From: Rhodospirillaceae bacterium
Lineage (GTDB): Bacteria > Pseudomonadota > Alphaproteobacteria > Dongiales > Dongiaceae
DNA: 64,000 nucleotides
Reading direction: 5' to 3'
NCBI GenBank assembly: GCA_008012315.1
Contig: SSEL01000006.1
Coordinates: 124,001-188,000 of the forward strand
The notes under the pieces are model-generated. The model saw only the letters and a list, made by a program, of their open reading frames with translations. It did not search any database and was not told the origin of the DNA. Shown here piece by piece: positions 8,601 through 16,683 of this stretch. Position numbers and translations under genes: made by a program. The stretch's first letter is position 1. Every line of letters starts with the position of its first letter.

Positions 8601-9521
8601 ATGCAACCGGTCCATCGGGCCCTGCTTGCCGTCTTAACCCTGGTCTGGTCGCTGACAGCCAGCATGCCCGGGGCTTTTGCGGCCGATGGCCGGCCCCTTG
8701 ATATCGTCGCGGCGGAAAATTTCTATGGCGACGTCGCCGAGCAATTGGGGGGCCCGGACGTCAAGGTCACCAGCATCCTCAGCAACCCCGACCAGGACCC
8801 CCATCTGTTCGAAGCCAGCCCCACCGCCGCCCGGGCTTTGGCCGGGGCGGCGCTGGTCATCTATAACGGTGCCGATTACGACCCTTGGGTCCAGCGATTG
8901 CTGGCAGCGTCCGACACCCCTTCGGCCCGCGTGATTGTCGTGGCGGACCTGATGCAAACCCAAAGCGGTGACAATCCGCACCTCTGGTATGATCCGGATA
9001 CCATGTCGGCCGTGGCGAAAGCCCTGAGCAGCGCCTTGATCACGGCCGACCCGGCACACGCAGCCGACTACCAAAAGCGCCTGCAGGATTTCCTCGCCTC
9101 GCTTCAGCCCCTGACGGATAAGATCCGACACCTGCATGACCGCTATGCCGGCGTCCCCGTCACGGCCACTGAACCGGTTTTTGCCTATATGGCCCAGGCG
9201 ATTGGCCTGGAGGACCGGAACCAGCGCTTTCAGCGGTCGATCATGAACGATACCGAGCCAAGTGCGAAGGACATCGCCGCGTTCCAGGACGATCTTAAAA
9301 ACCGGCGCGTCAAAGCGCTCATTTATAACAGCCAGACCAGCGACGACCTGACCGGCCGGCTGCTCGATCTAGCCAAGACATCCGGCATTCCGGTTGTCGG
9401 CGTCACTGAAACCGAGCCGGCCGATAAGACCTATCAGGAATGGATGCTCGATCAACTGACGGCATTGGAAAAGGCGCTGTCATCGGCATCCGGCGATGCC
9501 GCCACGACAACAACGCAGTAA
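8601..9521 (+). CDS. znuA: Zinc ABC transporter substrate-binding protein
   Basis: 306 residues of the cluster A-I (ZnuA/TroA) solute-binding family. A signal peptide ends near residue 28 (GAFA/ADG). Metal-ligand segments are visible: DPHLFEAS, NPHLWYDPDTM, and a late NSQTSDDLTG/VGVTETEP region. The acidic-histidine loop found in many zinc-specific ZnuA proteins is absent here; instead a His-rich tail is on the ATPase. It captures the metal in the periplasm for ZnuBC. It is the first gene of a tightly spaced znuACB operon behind a Zur-like box. A manganese substrate is less likely given that box. Confidence 0.85.
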   Translation: MQPVHRALLAVLTLVWSLTASMPGAFAADGRPLDIVAAENFYGDVAEQLGGPDVKVTSILSNPDQDPHLFEASPTAARALAGAALVIYNGADYDPWVQRLLAASDTPSARVIVVADLMQTQSGDNPHLWYDPDTMSAVAKALSSALITADPAHAADYQKRLQDFLASLQPLTDKIRHLHDRYAGVPVTATEPVFAYMAQAIGLEDRNQRFQRSIMNDTEPSAKDIAAFQDDLKNRRVKALIYNSQTSDDLTGRLLDLAKTSGIPVVGVTETEPADKTYQEWMLDQLTALEKALSSASGDAATTTTQ

Positions 9522-9522
9522 T

Positions 9523-10425
9523 ATGACGCGCATGGCCTCAACCTCCATTCCGGCAATCGAACTTGAACAGGTGACGATCGCTCTCGGCGGCCGCTTCATC
9601 CTCAGCGATGTGAGTCTGGCCGTCGGCAATGGCGAGTTCATTGGTGTCCTTGGCCCCAATGGCGCCGGTAAGACAACGCTGATGCGCGCCCTCCTTGGCC
9701 TCATCAAACCGTCCTCGGGACATATCACGGTCCTCGGCGAGCAAGCCATCCGCGGCAATCCGGCCATCGGTTATATGCCGCAACTCCGCAGCCTGGCAGC
9801 GCATCTTACGTTGCGCGGCTGGGATTTCGTCGCCAGCGGCATCGATGGCCATCGCTGGGGGCTGCCGGTCCTCAATGCCGCACGACGCCAGGCCGTTGCG
9901 GAAGCAATCGACCTGGTCGGGGCCACCCATCTCGCGCAACGCCCGCTCGGCGACCTTTCGGGCGGCGAACGGCAGCGGCTGATGCTCGCCCAGGCCCTGC
10001 TCGGCCGGCCCAGGCTGTTGCTCCTCGACGAACCGTTGATCAGCCTCGATCCGCATCATCAGCGGGTGGTGGTGGAACTGGTGCGCGAGGTCCAGCAGCG
10101 GCTTGGAATCGCCGTTCTGTTCAGCGCCCATGAGCTGAACCCGCTTCTGGCGGCCATGGACCGGGTTCTCTATCTCGGCAATGGCCACGCCGCTCTTGGC
10201 ACCGTCGACCAGGTGATCAATGGGCCGGTCTTGTCGCGCCTCTATGGCTCCAGCATCGATGTCGTGCGCATCAACCAGCGCATCTTCGTCATGTCCGGCG
10301 GGCACGATGTGGAGCGCGACGCCCACATGCACGAGAACGGCCACGGCCACGACCACGATCTCGGCCACGGTCATGATCACGCGCATGGCCAAGATCACAA
10401 CCCTGATGGGCGTCGTCATGCTTGA
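9523..10425 (+). CDS. znuC: Zinc ABC transporter ATPase with histidine-rich C-terminal tail
   Basis: About 300 residues of ABC ATPase: Walker A GPNGAGKTT, Q-loop region MPQL, signature LSGGERQR, Walker B LLLLDEP and the switch region FSAHEL. It powers metal import through ZnuB. After the ATPase domain about 40 residues carry twelve histidines in GH/DH repeats. Such a tail may bind zinc at the cytoplasmic face, but that is inference. I start at the ATG one base after the znuA stop; an ATG at 9496 inside znuA is possible. Confidence 0.9.
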   Translation: MTRMASTSIPAIELEQVTIALGGRFILSDVSLAVGNGEFIGVLGPNGAGKTTLMRALLGLIKPSSGHITVLGEQAIRGNPAIGYMPQLRSLAAHLTLRGWDFVASGIDGHRWGLPVLNAARRQAVAEAIDLVGATHLAQRPLGDLSGGERQRLMLAQALLGRPRLLLLDEPLISLDPHHQRVVVELVREVQQRLGIAVLFSAHELNPLLAAMDRVLYLGNGHAALGTVDQVINGPVLSRLYGSSIDVVRINQRIFVMSGGHDVERDAHMHENGHGHDHDLGHGHDHAHGQDHNPDGRRHA

Positions 10426-11221
10426 CTATGATTTCATGCAGCATGCTTTCGCCGCGGCCGGCATCGTCGCCATCGTCGCCGGCGTGGTCGGCTTCTTCCT
10501 GGTCTTGCGCGGCCAGACCTTTGCCGGCCATGCCTTGTCGCATGTCGGCTTTGCCGGGGCGACGGGGGCGATCCTGATCGGCGGGTCGCCACTTTCCGGC
10601 CTGATCGCCTTCACGCTGCTGGCCGGGATCGGCATGGGTGCCTTAGGCGACAAGTTGAGCGGCCGCGATGTCGCGATCGGCGTGATTCTGTCCCTGTCGC
10701 TTGGCCTGGGCTTGCTGTTCCTGCATTTTTTCACGGCCTATGCAACCCAGGCGACCGCGTTGCTCTTCGGCAATGTCTTCGGCGTCAGCAATGGCACCCT
10801 GCTGGTCCTGTTCGGAATCGGCGCGGCCGCATTGATCGCCTTGGGCGTAATCGCCAGGCCCTTGCTGTTTGCCAGCCTTCAACCTGAGCTGGCCGAGGCA
10901 AAGGGCGTGTCGCTGCGCCTGGTCTCGGTCCTGTTTCTCGCCATCGTTGCCCTCGCCGTTTCCGCCTGCGCCCAGGTCGTCGGCGTGCTGCTGGTCTTCG
11001 CGCTGATGGTAGGGCCGGCGGCAACCGCCCAGCGGCTGACCAGCCGGCTCGGCCTGGGTGTGGCTTTGGCGGCGGGATTGGCGTTGGTTGAAGCCTGGCT
11101 TGGCCTTGTCCTCGCTTATTACACCGATTGGCCCGCGAGCTTCTGGATCACCGCCCTCAGCGCGCTCGCCTATTTCGCCAGCCTGACCGGCAATCGGCGT
11201 GCCGCCATTCCCGCCCATTGA
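10418..11221 (+). CDS. znuB: Zinc ABC transporter membrane subunit
   Basis: 267 residues with about eight hydrophobic helices and the ABC-3 family pattern, including LRGQTFAGHALSHVGFAGATGA, typical of the ZnuB/TroC permease that docks the ATPase. The ATG at 10418 overlaps the znuC stop (ATGCTTGA), implying translational coupling. Longer in-frame starts inside znuC are unlikely because that stretch would encode the antisense-like frame of the His-rich tail. It forms the inner-membrane channel for the metal. Confidence 0.92.
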   Translation: MLDYDFMQHAFAAAGIVAIVAGVVGFFLVLRGQTFAGHALSHVGFAGATGAILIGGSPLSGLIAFTLLAGIGMGALGDKLSGRDVAIGVILSLSLGLGLLFLHFFTAYATQATALLFGNVFGVSNGTLLVLFGIGAAALIALGVIARPLLFASLQPELAEAKGVSLRLVSVLFLAIVALAVSACAQVVGVLLVFALMVGPAATAQRLTSRLGLGVALAAGLALVEAWLGLVLAYYTDWPASFWITALSALAYFASLTGNRRAAIPAH

Positions 11222-11237
11222 GCATCCGTTTTGGCCT

Positions 11238-11561
11238 TCATTCCCTGAATCTACCGAGGGCCCAATCCCGCGCCTGATCGACCGCCTCGCCTTCGATGGC
11301 TTTCTCCAGGTAAACCGTCAGCCCTTCGCCCCGCCCGTTGCTTCCTGGGGCAGGCATGGCTTTGCCGGGTATGATTTTGTCGGGCACGACCCGGTAGACA
11401 TGCGTCCACAGGCCGAAGCGGCGATGAACGACGACATAGATCAGGCTTCGTTCGGCCGTACCGCGGCGATTGCGATGCAGACAGCTGGAAATAAAGGTTG
11501 CGTCGTCTTCCGGGCCGATCACCAGGGATAGGTCGGGAACGAAATCGATACTATCAGGCAT
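11238..11561 (-). CDS. Hypothetical protein behind a structured, SD-sequestering leader
   Basis: 107 residues; I do not recognise the family. It begins MPDSIDFVPDLSLVIG, has a Cys-His segment (SSCLHRNRRGT), then predicted beta strands (SLIYVVVHRRFGLWTHVYRVV), and ends in a helix (AVDQARDWALGRFRE). No signal peptide or membrane segment is evident, so it is probably cytosolic. A strong AGGAGG site lies eight bases before the ATG, but it is locked in a perfect hairpin in the leader (see the regulatory entry). It converges on znuB with 16 bases between them. Confidence 0.7.
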   Translation of the reverse strand: MPDSIDFVPDLSLVIGPEDDATFISSCLHRNRRGTAERSLIYVVVHRRFGLWTHVYRVVPDKIIPGKAMPAPGSNGRGEGLTVYLEKAIEGEAVDQARDWALGRFRE

Positions 11562-11706
11562 TAAAAATCCCTCCTAAAACACAGGAGGGCTGACGCAGCG
11601 GCTTGGTCCCGTTTGGTTGCCGGTCCGGCCACATCCCCCGATCTCGGGGCACCACCTTGCGCGGGTACGCAGGTTGGCGTTGGGCGTCAGCCCAACTCTT
11701 GATGCG
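11562..11706 (-). promoter_or_regulatory. Candidate riboswitch or other structured cis-regulatory leader
   Basis: Transcribed on the minus strand just before the gene starting at 11561. Plus-strand 11587-11596 and 11684-11693 are perfect 10-base complements (GGGCTGACGC/GCGTCAGCCC), closing a domain of 87 bases as stem P1. Inside lie hairpins at 11636-11649 and 11654-11674. A perfect 7-bp hairpin (11569-11575 with 11583-11589) buries the AGGAGG ribosome site. Its anti-SD strand shares CCC with P1. The P1 5' strand can instead form a perfect local 7-bp hairpin (11679-11696). So P1 excludes both alternative hairpins, the layout of a translational switch. The ligand and class are unknown. Confidence 0.6.
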
Positions 11707-11713
11707 AGAGCGA

Positions 11714-11742
11714 TACATACGCCCGGCCATCATAGCCGTCAA
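11714..11742 (-). promoter_or_regulatory. Candidate sigma-70 promoter of the structured leader
   Basis: On the minus strand, TTGACG (11742-11737) is separated by exactly 17 bases from TATGTA (11719-11714). The -35 matches the consensus at five of six positions; the -10 is weaker. Transcription would begin near 11706, about 13 bases before the first strand of stem P1, which fits the boundary of the structured leader. Inferred from sequence only. Confidence 0.45.
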
Positions 11743-11812
11743 GAGGCCGCCGTTTCATGGTGCCAAGCCCGGATTTCGCGATATGATGAAAGGCGTCAGA
11801 CGAGGTCAGGCC

Positions 11813-12274
11813 ATGCTGCGGACCGATATCGAGATCCGGATTGCAATCACCGAGGACGCCGAAGCGATCAGCCGCACGATCGTGAATGCCCTGCATGAAA
11901 GCAATGCACGCGATTACGCGCCGCCGGTTATCGAGCGGATCGCCGCAAGTTTCACTCCGCACCATATCGCCCGCCAACTCGCGGAACGCCATGTTCTTGT
12001 GGCAACCCTATCCGGCGAGATCGTCGGCACCGTCAGCCTGGAAAAGAACGTTTTGCGCAGCTTCTTCGTCGACCCGGCCTATCACGGCCAGGGCGTCGGA
12101 ACAGCGCTTCTGGAGGAAATCGAAGGACTGGCGGCGGCCAATGGCCATTTTTCCCTTGCCGTGGCCGCGTCGGTAACGGCCGAGCATTTCTATCGCCGGC
12201 GCGGCTTTACCGCCTTGCGGGAGGTCGTGCAAGGCAATGTCCGCGTTATTCTGATGGCCAAGGAACTCGACTGA
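11813..12274 (+). CDS. GNAT family N-acetyltransferase
   Basis: 153 residues of GCN5-related acetyltransferase fold. The acetyl-CoA loop is YHGQGVGTALLEEI (the Q/RxxGxG/A motif), preceded by the strand LRSFFVDPAY and followed by AEHFYRRRGF. It transfers an acetyl group from acetyl-CoA to an amine of unknown identity. GAGG lies seven bases before this ATG; an in-frame ATG at 11783 would add ten residues. It is divergent from the structured-leader gene and ends 22 bases from the convergent AsmA gene. Confidence 0.85.
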   Translation: MLRTDIEIRIAITEDAEAISRTIVNALHESNARDYAPPVIERIAASFTPHHIARQLAERHVLVATLSGEIVGTVSLEKNVLRSFFVDPAYHGQGVGTALLEEIEGLAAANGHFSLAVAASVTAEHFYRRRGFTALREVVQGNVRVILMAKELD

Positions 12275-12296
12275 CCGAAAAGATTCGAAAAGCGGT

Positions 12297-14177
12297 CTAT
12301 TGCTGGTGGCAGCGATTCTCGTCCACAAGTTGACGGAGCGAGGCCGGAAGTTCCTCGGCATGCTCGGCAACCGAATCCTTCGAAACGGATTTGCTTGCCG
12401 CCCGGATCTTGGGGTTTTCCCAGTTGCCGCTGATCTGCAAGGGGACATCCAAGGCGAAAAACCCCGTCGAGTCAGGTTCGCTCTGCAAAAAGAGATTGAT
12501 ATTCTGCTTCGACAGATCGATCCGCCCATCGCCATTGAGATTGGCTTCCGGCGTTCGCAGCTTGAAGGACTCGATCGTTCCCATGCCATTTTTTACCTGC
12601 ATCACGCCGAGCATGCAGGAAATCTTAGCGGTTCCCTTGCCGCGCCTGAACAGGGCGCGAAGATCGGTCGCGATCTTTTCGAGCAAAGCCCGCGCGATCC
12701 GCCCTTCGGTCACCGAGAGAACGAGAGCACCGTCGCTGTTCTTCAGCCCCGCGCCCAGGGTCGAGCCGCTCAGATTTATGATCGCTTTTCCATCGACGCG
12801 ACCTCGGACATCGGCGGATTCACCGAACAGAAGATTGATGAAGCGTTCGATCTTGCCGTCTTCCAATGACAGGGATGCCGTGAGGCGACCGCCATCCCCT
12901 TCGGGCTTGATCGCCCCACCCATATAGAACCGGGAATTCGCCAGATTGAAGCGCGTCTCATTCAACGTCACATCGCCCGGCCCGACCTTCCCATCCAGGA
13001 AGAGATCATCCACCTGGAAATTGCCATAGGTCATCTGTTTCGCCGCAATTTTCGCCGCGACACGCGGCGCATCCTCATCCGGCGTCTGCAGAGAGAATTC
13101 AGCCCATCCTTTTCCTGAGGATTTTTTTTCTGCTTCGCCGCCACCGCCTTCGGCCAGCAATTTATCCAGGTCCAATTGATCGAAGGAGAGCTCGGTGGAT
13201 ACGTCATCCGTTCCACCGCGATTCCCCTCCAGGACTATCAACTTGCCTTTGAAGTCGTTTGTCGCGATGGTGCCTTTGCCATCCATCAGGTTCCAAAGAT
13301 TGCCCTGCCGCGACATGTCGGCCGTCAGGGAGGCCGCCGGATCGGTCGATAATGTCATATGAAAGATGCTGAGTATGTCGCTCAGCTTGCCGGCCGTGAT
13401 GCGGATTGGTCCCTGAACACCTTCGAAGTCGAGCGGCTCTCGCATCGTGCCGGTGAAATCCAGCTTCGCCGAGCGGCGGCGAAGAGAAAAAGTCGTGCCG
13501 AACGGAACCGTCGCATCGCGCATCGTCGCGAAGGATTGCGTCTGGCCCTTCAGCCGGATATCCGCCTCGTTATAGGCACCGTCAGCTTCGATTTCCACGA
13601 AAGCGTCGTCGCCGGTAGCACCCACGGTGACATTGTCCAATCTCACTTTGAGGACATGGCCGCTATATGTCCTGTAGGTGACGAGGCCATTCCGCAATGC
13701 AAAATCCAACAAGGTCGGAAATTGCCGTCGATTTTTCGGTACGACCGCCAGGCCGCCGTCCTGATGTGACTGCGAGCTTTGAGATCCCGCGCCGAAGCGC
13801 CAATTGCCGATGCCCTCGGGATTTCGCTCCAGAACGAGAACCGGCTTGGTGATCGTGAGATGTTGATAGCGCAGCACGCCCGACCACAGCGCCTTGGCAT
13901 CGATATCCGCGGCAACGTGTTCGACCCGCAGCATATCCGCCACACTGCCCCATTGTGCATTCGCAACGCGCAGCTCACCGAGCTCGACATGTAACGGATT
14001 GCCCCACTGGATCACCAGGCTGCCGATATGCACCTGCCGATCGAGCATCTTGCTGACGTAACGTTCAGCGAACGGCCGTGGGTCCATCTTGACCAGAGCC
14101 ACGGCCGCGCCAATTCCCAAGACGATGAGAAGTCCAAGAACGACCAAGAAGGCCGTTGTTATCGATCTAGCGGACAC
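12297..14177 (-). CDS. AsmA family protein
   Basis: 626 residues with one N-terminal membrane helix (TTAFLVVLGLLIVLGIGAAVALV). The AsmA start signature follows (MDPRPFAERYVSKMLDRQVHIGSL), then long repeated beta segments, including the C-terminal AsmA_2 region (VTEGRIARALLEKIATDL, INLFLQSEPDS). AsmA-like proteins belong to the repeating-beta-groove group that shuttles phospholipids between inner and outer membranes, anchored in the inner membrane and lying in the periplasm. It is transcribed toward the convergent GNAT gene, and the BON gene lies 102 bases upstream on the same strand. Confidence 0.88.
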   Translation of the reverse strand: MSARSITTAFLVVLGLLIVLGIGAAVALVKMDPRPFAERYVSKMLDRQVHIGSLVIQWGNPLHVELGELRVANAQWGSVADMLRVEHVAADIDAKALWSGVLRYQHLTITKPVLVLERNPEGIGNWRFGAGSQSSQSHQDGGLAVVPKNRRQFPTLLDFALRNGLVTYRTYSGHVLKVRLDNVTVGATGDDAFVEIEADGAYNEADIRLKGQTQSFATMRDATVPFGTTFSLRRRSAKLDFTGTMREPLDFEGVQGPIRITAGKLSDILSIFHMTLSTDPAASLTADMSRQGNLWNLMDGKGTIATNDFKGKLIVLEGNRGGTDDVSTELSFDQLDLDKLLAEGGGGEAEKKSSGKGWAEFSLQTPDEDAPRVAAKIAAKQMTYGNFQVDDLFLDGKVGPGDVTLNETRFNLANSRFYMGGAIKPEGDGGRLTASLSLEDGKIERFINLLFGESADVRGRVDGKAIINLSGSTLGAGLKNSDGALVLSVTEGRIARALLEKIATDLRALFRRGKGTAKISCMLGVMQVKNGMGTIESFKLRTPEANLNGDGRIDLSKQNINLFLQSEPDSTGFFALDVPLQISGNWENPKIRAASKSVSKDSVAEHAEELPASLRQLVDENRCHQQ

Positions 14178-14279
14178 AGGTTATGCCCCAACAGCTCGTC
14201 GCCATTTCCGGAAGCTGCCGGTCGTGCGCGCTTCAGAAAGTCTCGTGATTAACGCCGCACAGCATATAACCGGCCTCGA

Positions 14280-14597
14280 TTACTGTACGATAATATTGTT
14301 CTTCACGCTGCGCACCCCTTTAACGCTCATGGCAATTTTCTCGGCCTGCTCTTTGTCGGCGGCCGTGGGAACAAAACCACTCAGTTGCACCACGTCCTGC
14401 ATGGTTTCGACTGAAACGCGATTGGCCAGCGTTACCCCGCCTTCGGACGCCAGCTTCGATTTGACCTGCGTGGTAATGGTCGCATCGTCAATATATTCCC
14501 CGGTACGCTCTTCGCCAGAGGTGACGGAACAGGCGGATGCTAAAGCAATGGCAGCGATCGGCACGGTAATCCGCAGAATGCGAGGTATGTTCCACAT
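14280..14597 (-). CDS. BON-domain lipoprotein
   Basis: 105 residues with a lipoprotein signal peptide (lipobox ASAC, Cys23) and one BON domain (DDATITTQVKSKL, then VQLSGFVPTAADKEQAE and VKGVRSVKNNIIV), as in OsmY/DolP-type proteins. BON domains bind phospholipid or envelope surfaces and members often protect the envelope under stress. I start at 14597, with GAGAAGAGAG just upstream; an ATG at 14612 is in frame. It lies next to AsmA on the same strand, consistent with an envelope-maintenance pair. Confidence 0.87.
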   Translation of the reverse strand: MWNIPRILRITVPIAAIALASACSVTSGEERTGEYIDDATITTQVKSKLASEGGVTLANRVSVETMQDVVQLSGFVPTAADKEQAEKIAMSVKGVRSVKNNIIVQ

Positions 14598-14901
14598 CTC
14601 TCTTCTCCACATCGGTTCTTAACGACAACCTTTGTTCGAAGATCAACGTCCTTAGCCTTCGATTGTTCCCCCTACCCGCAACAATTGCCTCCATCAAAAC
14701 AAATTGATAGCCAGGTTGCAGCTCATAAAGCTGGCAATCCCTGGATGACTTGCGCGCATTACGGCAACTTGGCAGCCCTTGTGGAATACAATAACATGCG
14801 ACGTACTGCAGCTTTTCGTGGCCTGTTAAGGACAGCGGTTTCGATTAGACTGCGATGGGTCGGCCGGCGTCGGACCGACCAATACTTGGGAGCAGAATTA
14901 C
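14598..14901. other. Intergenic region, 304 bases, divergent promoters expected
   Basis: The stretch separates the divergent BON and PAS genes and must hold both promoters. A TACAAT hexamer at 14787-14792 would suit a -10 element for the PAS gene, but no good -35 lies at the right distance. No convincing coding sequence, RNA gene or repeat is visible. Confidence 0.4.
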
Positions 14902-15369
14902 ATGGCTTTGCCTTTGCGCTCGGTCGATCAGCTTCACGACGAGCGTCTCCGGCGTATGTACAATTACTGGCATTTGAAACGAGACGGGAAATTGATGCCC
15001 TCTCGCAGCGATATCGATCCTGTCGATCTCTCGTTTTGCCTCGGTTATCTCTGCCTGGCGGAGGTTGTACATGATCCGCATCCCCGATTCCGCTTCCGGG
15101 TTGACGGATCGAATTGCGTGGGCGTCAGCGGCATTGAGTTGACTGGCCGATTCGTGGACGAAATTCCTTTGCAGGATTATCGCGAGGTCACCCAGCAGGC
15201 ATATGAACGGATCATCGAGACCAAGCAGCCGCATTTTTATCTTGATGACGAGGTCTGGGATAGTCGGCATTACCAGGTCGAAGGCCTGCTGCTGCCTTTA
15301 TCGGCCGACGGTGTGAATGTGAATATGATCATCGATGTGATGCTTCCCAGCATCAGCCTGGACCGCTGA
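14902..15369 (+). CDS. PAS-domain protein (PAS_5 type)
   Basis: 155 residues forming a single PAS-like domain of the PAS_5 group. This includes the typical N-terminal helix (RRMYNYWHLKRDGKLMPSR) and the DIDPVDLSFCLGYLCLAEVV, RFRFRVDGSNCV, LTGRFVDEIPL and EGLLLPLSADG segments. These stand-alone proteins are multiplied in Rhodospirillales and related alphaproteobacteria. They probably sense a small ligand or bind a partner, but no output domain is present and the signal is unknown. It stands alone in its transcription direction. Confidence 0.85.
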   Translation: MALPLRSVDQLHDERLRRMYNYWHLKRDGKLMPSRSDIDPVDLSFCLGYLCLAEVVHDPHPRFRFRVDGSNCVGVSGIELTGRFVDEIPLQDYREVTQQAYERIIETKQPHFYLDDEVWDSRHYQVEGLLLPLSADGVNVNMIIDVMLPSISLDR

Positions 15370-15482
15370 AAGGACGGCTTCTTAATTTCCCGGCAGCGGC
15401 CTTCAGTCCTAGCAGCCAGGATAGGCCAGCCAGTGATCCGCCCCAATTCGGTCAGGGCGGATACTGGCCGGGTTTCATGCGC

Positions 15483-16460
15483 CTAAATCGTAGCGAGCAT
15501 CAGGGCCTTGATGGTGTGCATGCGGTTTTCGGCCTGATCGAAGGCGCGATTCCGTGGTCCTTCGAAGACGGCATCCTCCATGTCCATCGCATAGGGATGG
15601 GCGCGGGCGAAGGTCGTCTCCAGATTGTGCTGGGATGGCAGACAGTGCAACACAATGGTATCGTTGCGACCCGTCAGCCGCATCATATGCCGGGTGATAC
15701 GATAATTGCGGAAACCCTCGGTCAGGGCCGCGATATCCTCGCCGGTATCCATGTAGACCCACATATCGCCATAGACGACCTGAGCATTATCCAGCCCCTC
15801 TTCCGGTTCATCCGTCACCATCAGGCGCGACATAGGATGTTTGTCCGCTCCGAATAGTCGGGAGATGAGTTCGGGTTCCGGTTCGGTGCCGGGCGGCGTG
15901 ACCAGCCGCAAGTCGATTCCCATCTTTGCCGCCCCCGCCATCAATGAGACGACGACATTGCCACGGCCATGCCCCACATAGGCAACAACAGCGCCGCTCA
16001 GGTCGATGCCGTTCTCCTTGATCGTCATCATATCGGCGAGAATTTGCGTCGGATGATGCTGGTTGCTCATTGCATTCCACACCGGAACGCCAGCATATGC
16101 CGCGACCTCCTCGATCAAGGCCGTTTCATGACTGCGGATGGCGATGCCATCGAACAGACGCCCTAAAACACGCGCGATATCCTTGATGCTTTCGCCGCTG
16201 CCAAAGCGCAGTTCTTCCGCAGCAAAAACATGAGGATGCGCGCCTTCGTCGGTTGCCGCCACCATGAAAGATGCCCGCGTCCGACAGGATGGCCGCAGGA
16301 AGATCAGGCCGATATTGGAGTTCTGCAGCTTACGTGGAAAGACACGGTTACGCTTCATCTGCTTGCGCAAGATAGCGTCGTTGATCAACGCTTGAATTTG
16401 GCCGGTGGAAAGGTCCTCCAATGTAATGAGGCTCCTGCCCTTGATCGACTCGTTCAACAT
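15483..16460 (-). CDS. Ornithine carbamoyltransferase-like protein with altered substrate loops
   Basis: 325 residues aligning along their length with ArgF: ESIKDIARVLGRLFDGI, HHPTQ (135-139), HCLP (272-275) and FDQAENRMHTIKALMLATI. The carbamoyl-phosphate motif STRT reads SCRT (58-61) and the ornithine loop SMG reads YMD (236-238), although the preceding Asp232 and the HCLP cysteine are kept. Canonical GDARNN is GHGRGN. It is therefore a transcarbamylase fold, possibly with another amine acceptor or weak activity. I start at the ATG with GGAG eight bases upstream; 16523 is a longer option. It has no arginine-biosynthesis neighbours. Confidence 0.8.
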   Translation of the reverse strand: MLNESIKGRSLITLEDLSTGQIQALINDAILRKQMKRNRVFPRKLQNSNIGLIFLRPSCRTRASFMVAATDEGAHPHVFAAEELRFGSGESIKDIARVLGRLFDGIAIRSHETALIEEVAAYAGVPVWNAMSNQHHPTQILADMMTIKENGIDLSGAVVAYVGHGRGNVVVSLMAGAAKMGIDLRLVTPPGTEPEPELISRLFGADKHPMSRLMVTDEPEEGLDNAQVVYGDMWVYMDTGEDIAALTEGFRNYRITRHMMRLTGRNDTIVLHCLPSQHNLETTFARAHPYAMDMEDAVFEGPRNRAFDQAENRMHTIKALMLATI

Positions 16461-16496
16461 ACATTGTCTCCATCTCAGATTGCTTCCCCAATGGCT

Positions 16497-16623
16497 CTGG
16501 CGGCAAGACGCCGCCAGGTGCATGCCGATGCGACTCGCATGTCGGTCGACACGGCGGTGAGATGAAAGTCGAAGTGAGGGAAGACTTGAAGAGCGACGAA
16601 GCCGGCATATGGGATATGCCGGC
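16497..16623 (-). promoter_or_regulatory. Leader hairpins upstream of the carbamoyltransferase-like gene
   Basis: Two perfect hairpins lie between the gene start and the transglycosylase gene. 16497-16504 pairs with 16510-16517 (8 bp, 5-base loop) and 16601-16610 pairs with 16614-16623 (10 bp, 3-base loop). On the minus strand neither is followed by a good T-run, so they look like leader structure rather than strong terminators. The distal one could weakly end the transglycosylase transcript. Function is not known. Confidence 0.35.
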
Positions 16624-16683
16624 GAACGGGCGGTTATCCGTCACGATGTAAAATCGGCGGACGACGATTGGATAAGAGGGTGA

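Noticed and set aside
11587-11698. Superficial likeness of the leader to SAM-I/SAM-IV riboswitches (GCCAACC ... GGTGGTGCC)
   Set aside because: The short match lacks the kink-turn and pseudoknot pieces of those classes, so I left the class open.
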